From a virus, in the IMG/VR virus record IMGVR_UViG_3300046660_000355, positions 1 to 32,943 of that record: 32,943 nt of DNA, one strand, 5' to 3'. Both the position numbers and the translations under genes were made by a program. Below the pieces are notes generated by a model. The model worked only from the letters and a program-made list of their open reading frames with translations, had not been told where the DNA came from and ran no database searches. Position 1 is the first letter of the stretch. Each line of letters opens with the position of its first letter. Below are positions 13,908 through 19,297 of the stretch, piece by piece.

Positions 13908-14513
13908 ATGGACGCCGATAAGCCGCAGCGGCTGAAGCTCAAAAAGAAGTCCAGCGAGAGCAAGCCAGCGGTGCATGTGCCGGGGCAGGGGTTCAGCGAG
14001 GAGTCAGAGAAGTTCTTTTCTGATCTAGCCTCGCGCAAGGCTGCCGAGGTCGACATAGATGTTCTTTTCGATCAGTCATACAAGGCTGATTATGAACTCG
14101 ACGATGTAACCCGAGAGCTCCGATCCGAATTCGCTCTGCTCAACAAAATTATTGAGCTTCAAGAAGTCGCCAAACAGAAGGGCACGAAGCTGAGCCGCAA
14201 GGCCGCGAAGGCGGCGATTAAAGAGGCGAAAAAGGCCAGCAAGGCAGCCAATAAGCCCAAGACAGTTTCCCCAGCAAAGCGAACGAAACCCTCTACAACC
14301 GAGCCTGAGTCAAAATGGCTTCGGAAGATATGTTGGCGGTGTGGTAGCAAATTCTCAGTTCACGTGGACTGGGAACGCCCCCCAAGTCTTTGCCCTGCAT
14401 GTACGAAGGACATTAACGAAACCTATCTCCCTACCGCTCCGGATCGATCTAAGCCCGTTGGATGGGTCCACATCGTTAGTGGTGGAGCGCCAGGCATGGG
14501 CAAGCGTCGATAA
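13908..14513 (+). CDS. Lys/Ala-rich protein with C-terminal zinc ribbon
   Basis: Protein of 201 aa. The N-terminal 25 residues are Lys-rich (RLKLKKKSSESK). About 35-90 is acidic and helical. About 88-130 is a histone-tail-like Lys/Ala block (KLSRKAAKAAIKEAKKASKAA). The C-terminal part has a zinc ribbon with CWRCG near 139 and CPAC near 160. The ending GWVHIVSGGAPGMGKRR is basic. This suggests a DNA- or RNA-binding protein; no known family recognised. The ATG at 13908 follows GGAGTGGGG by about 10 nt. The frame is open upstream to 13683 but only as a shadow. Rightward, opposite to the PL transcript, so it would be antisense to PL RNA. Confidence 0.66.
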   Translation: MDADKPQRLKLKKKSSESKPAVHVPGQGFSEESEKFFSDLASRKAAEVDIDVLFDQSYKADYELDDVTRELRSEFALLNKIIELQEVAKQKGTKLSRKAAKAAIKEAKKASKAANKPKTVSPAKRTKPSTTEPESKWLRKICWRCGSKFSVHVDWERPPSLCPACTKDINETYLPTAPDRSKPVGWVHIVSGGAPGMGKRR

Positions 14514-14621
14514 CTACTGTCCAGTAGGCTTCCGAAAGCGCCCGATGCAGGCGCTGACGTGAAAATTTCTGGAGCTGCCGGTTACCCGCTACTGGCGTCG
14601 ATGACCGGCTCATTCAAATTG

Positions 14622-14735
14622 TTACTCCAGCCGCGGGCCTTTCGGCTTGCTCTCCCGCTGGATAACTGCTTTCGACGTTTTACGCTGCACGCCCGGGTCA
14701 GTTGCCAACCCTCTGAACCGTTGAGGCCGGTTCAT
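14622..14735 (-). CDS. Possible 37-aa basic peptide in the PL leader
   Basis: A short minus-strand frame starting MNRPQRFRGLATDPGVQR and ending KPKGPRLE, with AAGG 6 nt before the ATG. It would be the first product of the PL transcript, the position where lambda-like phages encode small regulators such as N. The peptide is basic and Arg-rich at its N-terminus, but no N-like motif is certain. It could also be a chance frame. Confidence 0.4.
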   Translation of the reverse strand: MNRPQRFRGLATDPGVQRKTSKAVIQRESKPKGPRLE

Positions 14736-14846
14736 CGCTGCCTTCGAATCTGGGCCGGTGGTGATCCGGCAAGGTGAAGCGGTGGAGCTAAAGAGCGGCG
14801 GGCTGTGAGGCCCTTCGCAGTGGCTGTGTGTCGCTGCGATGACTGT

Positions 14847-14875
14847 AAGTTAACCGGCGGTTTTCTAGTCGTCAA
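14847..14875 (-). promoter_or_regulatory. Leftward early promoter PL
   Basis: On the minus strand, -35 TTGACG (14875-14870), a 17-bp spacer and -10 TAACTT (14852-14847). The spacer and the -10 lie in one CI-type operator and the -35 touches the second. It should drive the leftward early operon (14.7 to 1.2 kb). Confidence 0.75.
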
Positions 14876-14888
14876 TACCGGCGGTTAA
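14850..14888. promoter_or_regulatory. Operator pair oL (two repressor sites)
   Basis: TTAACCGGCGGTTTT at 14850-14864 and AATACCGGCGGTTAA at 14874-14888, with centres 24 bp apart. Both share the core ACCGGCGGT with the three sites beside the repressor gene (17612-17675). They cover PL and abut a possible rightward promoter (TTTATT, 16 bp, TATGCT at 14889-14916). Confidence 0.82.
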
Positions 14889-14925
14889 TTTATTTTACGT
14901 AATAATTGGGTATGCTTTGTTTGTA

Positions 14926-14941
14926 CTGGATGGGTATACAG
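14926..14941 (+). promoter_or_regulatory. Possible LexA (SOS) box before the DUF1654 gene
   Basis: CTGGATGGGTATACAG matches the LexA consensus CTGTATATATATACAG at 12 of 16 positions, with a perfect right half-site and one mismatch in the left CTGT. It lies downstream of the candidate -10 (14911-14916) and 18 bp before the ATG, a place where LexA would block transcription. Confidence 0.45.
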
Positions 14942-14959
14942 CTATCGGGAGTGAAATAG

Positions 14960-15280
14960 ATGGCAATGGCGCAACAACAAAACCGGCTCGAAAGCGGTGG
15001 CATGTCAGCCCTGGAGCGTCTTGAGCTACGCGTCTCGTCAATGATCAATCATCCGGTCGCGCAGATTCAGCGCTGGGTGACGATCCATCGGTTGGACACG
15101 GATGGGCAGAGGGAATGGGATGAGGTGATGGGTGTACTGTCAGAGACAGGGTGCATAAACATGACGCTCAATGACGATGAATCGGTAACGCTCAGGTGGG
15201 ATCCTCAGGGCGATGAGGAGCGATCCGCCGAGGTGGAAAATCTGTTTGAAGTGTCGATGGAGGAAACCGCTCCGTTTTGA
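14960..15280 (+). CDS. DUF1654 family protein, candidate antirepressor
   Basis: Protein of 106 aa matching the DUF1654 pattern: MSALERLELRVSSMINHP, then AQIQRWVTIHRLDTDGQREWDEV and LSETGCINMTLNDDESVTLRWD. The family is known mainly from Pseudomonas and its phages and has no settled function that I can name. Here it sits between the oL operators/PL and the repressor gene, points rightward, has its own ribosome site (GGGAG, 8 nt) and ends at a terminator. A LexA-like box lies in its leader. That combination suggests an SOS-inducible gene, possibly one that counteracts the CI repressor; this role is inference. Confidence 0.78.
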   Translation: MAMAQQQNRLESGGMSALERLELRVSSMINHPVAQIQRWVTIHRLDTDGQREWDEVMGVLSETGCINMTLNDDESVTLRWDPQGDEERSAEVENLFEVSMEETAPF

Positions 15281-15291
15281 TGGGCACAAAA

Positions 15292-15318
15292 AAGCCCGCT
15301 CTGTGGCGGGCTTCAATT
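15292..15318. terminator. Bidirectional terminator between DUF1654 and DUF6941 genes
   Basis: AAGCCCGC (15292-15299) and GCGGGCTT (15306-15313) form a perfect 8-bp stem, with an A-run on the left and TTCAATT on the right. It can end the rightward DUF1654 message and the convergent leftward toxin-antitoxin message. Confidence 0.8.
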
Positions 15319-15339
15319 GTTGCGGGAGCAGCTAAAAGG

Positions 15340-15777
15340 CTAAATAATTTGCATGCCTTCAGGAGCCTGTGATATCTGCATTCCATTGCATTCTAGGTCT
15401 ACTCCATCAGCTATTACGGAAATTTTGATATTACCTGGTCCTGGGATGTGCAAAGGAGAGAGCACGAATTGGCCTTGCGCAGAGAGCCCCTTGGCATCAT
15501 CGATTTGATTCTTTGCATGCTCGTGCATCTGCTCTAACTGTTGCGCATCAAGTGCAACGTCGAAAAGAACTGCTTCACCAAGGGTCCCTTTGAACTGAAG
15601 AGATTTGAACGGCTGGTCGTGCTTTGTGTTTGCGGTTATCAAGACACACAATTTTGGCAGTACAGCTGGGAACGCTGGGAGGTACATCAGGTTACCCATG
15701 ATCCCGATATACGAGGTTTTGTTATTGACCTCATATCGAATGTCATCGCAGAAAATAGTGTAGGCAAACCGGTTCAT
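15340..15777 (-). CDS. DUF6941-type protein in the toxin-antitoxin operon
   Basis: Protein of 145 aa starting MNRFAYTIFCDDIRYEVNNKTSYIGIMGN, which fits the DUF6941 pattern (FCDDIR-E---K-S-IG). It is beta-rich through the middle (LPKLCVLITANT, QFVLSPLHI, IKISVIADGV) and resembles a small beta-sandwich. The function of the family is unknown to me. Its ATG overlaps the antitoxin stop by 4 bp (ATGA), so the three genes toxin, antitoxin and DUF6941 are one translationally linked operon. Expressed leftward from between CI and PL, a position that is normally active in lysogens. Confidence 0.68.
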   Translation of the reverse strand: MNRFAYTIFCDDIRYEVNNKTSYIGIMGNLMYLPAFPAVLPKLCVLITANTKHDQPFKSLQFKGTLGEAVLFDVALDAQQLEQMHEHAKNQIDDAKGLSAQGQFVLSPLHIPGPGNIKISVIADGVDLECNGMQISQAPEGMQII

Positions 15778-16181
15778 TTTTTAGCCTTCGCTTGGTAAAT
15801 TTTTTCTTGCCGATCGAGCATCTCATCAAGCTCATCCGCTGAGACGCCGAGAACCTCACGAAGCCTCTTGCACGTCGATCGCTGTAGATCAACATTTCCT
15901 TTTTCTATTCGTGCAACCTGAGCCTGAGTTGTACCTAGTAGTTCGGCGAGCTGCGTCTGATTCAAGCCTTTTTTCAAGCGCAGTGTTCTGACCGTTTTGC
16001 CTTCGTCAACCAGAAGATCGTCAGCCAGCCACGTGCGAGCATCAACGATTCCCTCTTTGTGTTCCGCGCTTTCTTCAAGGCGTGCCATGAGACGCGAAAA
16101 TGCAGTGTTTTTTTGGGCTAGTGGTGCTGGAAGGACGGATGCTTCGAATTTCAGCACAACACCAACACTGGCCGTACCCAA
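15774..16181 (-). CDS. HigA-like antitoxin (XRE helix-turn-helix)
   Basis: The C-terminal 80 residues form a classic XRE HTH: GKTVRTLRLKKGLNQTQLAELLGTTQAQVARIEKG. The N-terminal part (SRLMARLEESAEHKEGIVDARTWLADD) is the helical extension often seen in antitoxins paired with RelE/HigB toxins. It binds and neutralises the toxin and represses the operon. The TTG start at 16181, just after the toxin stop, is my choice (135 aa); the frame is open to 16277 with an ATG at 16223 that lacks a ribosome site. Toxin-first order is typical of HigBA. Confidence 0.75.
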   Translation of the reverse strand: MGTASVGVVLKFEASVLPAPLAQKNTAFSRLMARLEESAEHKEGIVDARTWLADDLLVDEGKTVRTLRLKKGLNQTQLAELLGTTQAQVARIEKGNVDLQRSTCKRLREVLGVSADELDEMLDRQEKIYQAKAKK

Positions 16182-16188
16182 TGTTTCT

Positions 16189-16611
16189 TCACCAGCCCTC
16201 TGCCTCAAGCTGCTTATAGGCATCAAGGACGCGCTGTGTGACAGGGTGGTTCGGATCATAGTTAAATGCTCTCTCAACGACAGCTAATACGAAATAAAGG
16301 TCCTTTGAAGGTATGTAGGCGTAGATAATTCGATACTCAAACCCCTCCTTGGACAGTTCGAAATCCCTCAGCCTCCAAATATTCTTTCCCGTTCTGTAAA
16401 GGGAATAGACCTTTGAAACGCTGAATGTTGCTCCCTGCTCAGGCAGGTGCGGCTTTCCACCGTACTGATCCCAGGAAAGCTTTTCGAGCAAATCCTGATC
16501 GCAACCCAGCTCCTGAAGGAAAACGCCCAAGCGATATGCCGCTGGCGCATTTTCCTCAAGAATTTCTTCAAGATCGCCAGTGGCGTCGTCGCCAACTATT
16601 AGCTCGTACAA
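16189..16611 (-). CDS. RelE/HigB-family toxin
   Basis: Protein of 140 aa with the RelE/ParE (Gp49-like) fold pattern: KLSWDQYGG, IWRLRDFELSKEGFEYRIIYAYI, then DLYFVLAVVERAFNYDPNHPVTQRVLDAY. Relatives are mRNA interferases that cut translated mRNA or, less often, gyrase inhibitors. It lies upstream of a HigA-like antitoxin, in the usual HigBA order. The start codon appears to be TTG at 16611 (GAGAAG about 5 nt upstream), a weak start that would keep toxin levels low. An AT-rich palindrome overlaps it. Confidence 0.75.
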   Translation of the reverse strand: MYELIVGDDATGDLEEILEENAPAAYRLGVFLQELGCDQDLLEKLSWDQYGGKPHLPEQGATFSVSKVYSLYRTGKNIWRLRDFELSKEGFEYRIIYAYIPSKDLYFVLAVVERAFNYDPNHPVTQRVLDAYKQLEAEGW

Positions 16612-16631
16612 TATATCTTCTCAGGTATATT
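16610..16631. promoter_or_regulatory. Palindrome at toxin start, likely autoregulatory operator
   Basis: AATATA (16610-16615) and TATATT (16626-16631) are perfect arms around TCTTCTCAGG. The site overlaps the toxin start and its ribosome site, as expected for a toxin-antitoxin operator. Confidence 0.5.
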
Positions 16632-16735
16632 CCCGCAAGGCGAGATGGCATTGATCGGTGCAAATCGGTGCTGTGCCGCTTGCCATTAAAAAGCCATGTT
16701 TTACACAGAGTCGCTGGAGCGCGCTCCGCTCCTCG

Positions 16736-17602
16736 TTAAAGCAATTGAGCGTTCCAAGCGAGCAAAACACGAGCTTGAATGTAGGTGTCACGCGCCATGA
16801 TTGTTTGTGGCGGGTGACGGTCATTGTCGGAAATCATTTTGATTTGATCATCGCCCAGCCACTGCAGTCGCTTGATATACAGGTGACCCTCCCAAGAAAA
16901 CATGTAGATCCCATCGCCTACGAATTCTCGGATGCTGATGTCGACCAGCAGCGGATCGCGATGCTTGATCGTCGGCGCCATAGACTGACCCCAGCCGGTC
17001 ACCATCTTCAGGTGGAAATGCTCTTTGAACTCGACGCCCATCTCCCGCAGATGCTGAGGGCTTACCCGAACATCCTGCAGCATCTCTGGATAGTCATGCG
17101 GGATCTGGCCGCCCCCCATCGCTGCACGGACGTCATAGTGCGCTATCCACACCTCATCACCCACAACCCCTGGCCGATAGTAGTCAATCCCAATGACGCC
17201 CCCGGCATCATCTGCTTCAGCGGCTGCCATCAATCTTTGTCTGGCTGTGTCAGTAAGCCCTTTGCCCTGCTTATCAAGCATCTGGCGGACCATATCAGCG
17301 GCTGAAAGGGTCGAAGCCGATGGCGATTCGGCGACAGTTGTCAGCCCACTGATCTCGCGCGCAAGCCGCTTACTAAATCGTTCGACTGGAACTCCAAGTA
17401 AGCGCGATAGAACCGCAGCGAACTTGGCGTTCAGAGGATTCGTTCCGTTCAGGTACATCGCTACCGCAGCGGCCGATATATCAGCCTCTGCCGCAAGGCT
17501 CGCCTGCGTCAGTCCGAGCACGTTCTTTTTCGATACGAAAAGCGCCTTCGCGGCGTCGCACTCAGCTTTCAGTTCTGGGGACAACTCTTTCTTTCTGCTC
17601 AT
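16736..17602 (-). CDS. CI-type prophage repressor (HTH + S24 domain)
   Basis: Protein of 288 aa. An XRE HTH spans about 28-72 (LGLTQASLAAEADISAAAV...). A linker is followed by a LexA/CI-type S24 peptidase fold with Ser207 in GWGQSMAPTI and Lys244 in HLYIKRLQ, the catalytic pair. The stretch where cleavable repressors carry Ala-Gly reads RAAMGGGQ (159-166), so the usual cleavage dipeptide is missing; an Ala133-Gly134 pair seems too far from Ser207. It should bind the ACCGGCGGT operators at 14850-14888 and 17612-17675, repressing PL and PR. The first operator sits 10 bp from its own start. A weak PRM with -10 TAAAAT (minus strand, about 17630-17625) is possible. Symbol left empty. Confidence 0.9.
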   Translation of the reverse strand: MSRKKELSPELKAECDAAKALFVSKKNVLGLTQASLAAEADISAAAVAMYLNGTNPLNAKFAAVLSRLLGVPVERFSKRLAREISGLTTVAESPSASTLSAADMVRQMLDKQGKGLTDTARQRLMAAAEADDAGGVIGIDYYRPGVVGDEVWIAHYDVRAAMGGGQIPHDYPEMLQDVRVSPQHLREMGVEFKEHFHLKMVTGWGQSMAPTIKHRDPLLVDISIREFVGDGIYMFSWEGHLYIKRLQWLGDDQIKMISDNDRHPPQTIMARDTYIQARVLLAWNAQLL

Positions 17603-17611
17603 CCGTGAAAT

Positions 17612-17675
17612 TTAACCGTTGGTTAATTTTATTGCGGCAACCGCCGGTATTGCTAGAAGCCTAACCGGCGGTTAA
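17612..17675. promoter_or_regulatory. Operator cluster oR (three repressor sites)
   Basis: TTAACCGTTGGTTAA (17612-17626), CAACCGCCGGTATTG (17638-17652) and CTAACCGGCGGTTAA (17661-17675), with centres 26 and 23 bp apart. They lie between the divergent CI and Cro-like genes, as in lambda oR. The first site has TT in place of GC at the centre and is likely of different affinity. Confidence 0.85.
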
Positions 17676-17678
17676 TAT
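17650..17678 (+). promoter_or_regulatory. Rightward early promoter PR
   Basis: -35 TTGCTA (17650-17655), 17-bp spacer, -10 TAATAT (17673-17678). The -10 and spacer overlap the third operator and the -35 touches the second, so bound repressor would block it. It drives the Cro-like gene and the rightward early operon. Confidence 0.75.
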
Positions 17679-17709
17679 TGGATCTGACAAAGTTTGCTGA
17701 GGCAACGAC

Positions 17710-17916
17710 ATGAAAAAGACGCCACTGCCAGAACTGGTTGAGCGAATTGGTCAGTCCGCTGTCGCCAAGGGCCTTGGCGTCAGCGCTCCAGCCATTTCAA
17801 AAGCCTTGAAGGCGGCCAGGGAAATCCTGGTCATTGAACATGAGGACGGAAAGCTGACAGCGGAGGAGGTTCGTCCATTTCCGTGCCAGTTACCGGTTCA
17901 GAGAACCGCCGCGTGA
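17710..17916 (+). CDS. Cro-like regulator
   Basis: Protein of 68 aa: LPELVERIGQSAVAKGLGVSAPAISKALKAAREI forms a helix-turn-helix of the Cro type (Q-SAVAK-LGVSAPAISKAL), followed by a short strand (ILVIEHEDGKLTAEEVRPFP). Divergent from CI across the operator cluster and first gene of the PR transcript. GAGG lies 7 nt upstream. Expected to bind the same operators and lower CI expression during lytic growth. Confidence 0.85.
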   Translation: MKKTPLPELVERIGQSAVAKGLGVSAPAISKALKAAREILVIEHEDGKLTAEEVRPFPCQLPVQRTAA

Positions 17917-17996
17917 CACTCCCGTCCGCCGATCCATTGAGCAAATGATCGTCCCTGCATCAGCAGGGCGCCACGTAAAGAATTTCGAGGTGTTAC

Positions 17997-18422
17997 ATGC
18001 AGGAATTGATGAAGGCGATCTACGACCTGGTTGATGACCACGGCACCAAGAAAATAGCCGAAGGCGCGGACTTTAAATCGCGGACGTTGCTTTCCCAAAA
18101 AGCCAACCCCGACTACGACACCCACCGCATGAACGTGGAAGAGCTGCACCGGATCATGAAGTTCACCCAAGACTTCCGTCCGCTCAAAGCATGGGCGGAG
18201 GCGTTCGGTTTTGACATGGTTCCGAAGGAAAAGCCGGAAGGCATCAATCTCAATGCCGCACTTCTGAGGCTGCACGCCGATCTTGCCGACGTTACTCGGC
18301 TTGCGTTCGACGCACAGTCTGATGGGCGCGTCTGCTCGGTCGAGAAAACGAGCCTGCTTAAGGAGGCTGAGGAAGTGATCGTCAGCCTGGAAGTGTTCAA
18401 GCAGTCCGTGAAAGCAGCCTGA
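17997..18422 (+). CDS. CII-like phage regulatory protein (Phage_CP76 type)
   Basis: Protein of 141 aa: MQELMKAIYDLVDDHGTKKIAEGADFKSRTLLSQKANPDYDTHRMNVEELHRIM contains the CP76/CII-type DNA-binding region. The C-terminal half is helical (AALLRLHADLADVTRLAF, SLLKEAEEVIVSLEVF). By position after cro it should be the analogue of lambda CII, promoting lysogeny. GAGG lies 6 nt upstream. A strong terminator follows 12 bp after the stop. Confidence 0.78.
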   Translation: MQELMKAIYDLVDDHGTKKIAEGADFKSRTLLSQKANPDYDTHRMNVEELHRIMKFTQDFRPLKAWAEAFGFDMVPKEKPEGINLNAALLRLHADLADVTRLAFDAQSDGRVCSVEKTSLLKEAEEVIVSLEVFKQSVKAA

Positions 18423-18434
18423 ATTTCAGACACA

Positions 18435-18465
18435 AAAAAGCCGACGTACGAGGTCGGCTTTTTCT
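18435..18465. terminator. Strong bidirectional terminator after the CII-like gene
   Basis: AAAAAGCCGAC (18435-18445) and GTCGGCTTTTT (18453-18463) make a perfect 11-bp stem flanked by A and T runs. It stands in the middle of the rightward early operon, so downstream replication genes need either antitermination or another promoter. Confidence 0.88.
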
Positions 18466-18492
18466 ACAGCAATAAAACAATTGGAGCCGATT

Positions 18493-19296
18493 ATGCACGC
18501 ACAGCCACAACAGGACAATACCGGACGTGTCGCGACACGTTTTTCGAATTCTGAAAACGTGTCGCGTACCACGATGTCCTCCCGCGAGATCGCTAACGTC
18601 GCCGGCAAGCGGCACGCCAACGTGAAGCGCGACATCGCTGCGATGCTGAAAGAACTAAAATTAGATGTGCTCAGTTTTGAGCACATCTATCTGGACGGCC
18701 AAAATCGGGAACAGGTTGAGTACATGCTCGACCGAGAGCATACCGACTGCCTGCTCACCGGTTACAGCGCTCCTATGCGGATGAAAGTGATCCGCCGTTG
18801 GCGCGAACTTGAACAGCAGCAGGGCGCTCGCGAGCAGGTTCTGCTCAGCGGCACCAAGGTGGTGGGCGAGATCGCCATCATGGAGTGCTTCACGCGCCTG
18901 CTGAAGCCCGCGCCGTCTTGCCAGATGGCCATGCTCACGAAGATCGCCCAGAACAACGGTCTTGATCCGAAGTTTCTCCCAGGCTACGCCGTCGACGCCG
19001 CGCCAGATGCTACCGGCGGATCCTCGATGCCCACCAAGTCAGCCACGGCCTTGCTGAAAGACAACAGCATTCGCGTGTCTCCCGCTGCGTTCAACCGAGC
19101 ACTGGAAACCAAGGGCTTTCTGAAGCAGCTCCAGCGTAAGAACTCCAAGCAGGAAATGGTTCCGTTCTGGTCGGTGACCGAGAAGGGCATGACCTACGGC
19201 AAGAACCTGACCAACCCCCAATCCCCACGCGAGACGCAGCCTCACTGGTACGTCGATCGCTTCCTCGAACTGGCCAAACTGGTCGGGAAGGCCTGA
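18493..19296 (+). CDS. rha: Rha family phage regulatory protein
   Basis: Protein of 267 aa. The Rha domain spans about 29-105: MSSREIANVAGKRHANVKRDIAAML, HIYLDGQNREQVEYMLDREHTDCLLTGYSAPMRMKVIRRW. The C-terminal part (about 185-250) looks like a KilA-C/phage antirepressor-like winged domain (NRALETKGFLKQLQRKN, PFWSVTEKGMTYGKNL). Rha proteins regulate lytic growth in some phages (in P22-like phages, interfering when host IHF is lacking). The ATG at 18493 has GGAG 6 nt upstream; a TTG at 18481 overlaps that site. Codons 12-27 contain the repeated palindrome element described separately. Confidence 0.85.
   Translation: MHAQPQQDNTGRVATRFSNSENVSRTTMSSREIANVAGKRHANVKRDIAAMLKELKLDVLSFEHIYLDGQNREQVEYMLDREHTDCLLTGYSAPMRMKVIRRWRELEQQQGAREQVLLSGTKVVGEIAIMECFTRLLKPAPSCQMAMLTKIAQNNGLDPKFLPGYAVDAAPDATGGSSMPTKSATALLKDNSIRVSPAAFNRALETKGFLKQLQRKNSKQEMVPFWSVTEKGMTYGKNLTNPQSPRETQPHWYVDRFLELAKLVGKA
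18525..18571. repeat. TGTCGCGACA element, copy 1 (inside rha)
   Basis: A perfect 16-bp palindrome ACGTGTCGCGACACGT (18525-18540), then CACGTTTT/AAAACGTG arms and a second GTGTCGCG at 18559-18566. The order and the 30-bp spacing between the two GTCGCG cores are repeated at 24232-24278 in front of the sponge gene. Confidence 0.7.
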
Positions 19297-19297
19297 T

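Noticed and set aside
14559-14777. Plus-strand frame of 72 codons between the zinc-ribbon gene and PL
   Set aside because: No ribosome site and no protein-like pattern; the opposite strand has a better supported short frame.
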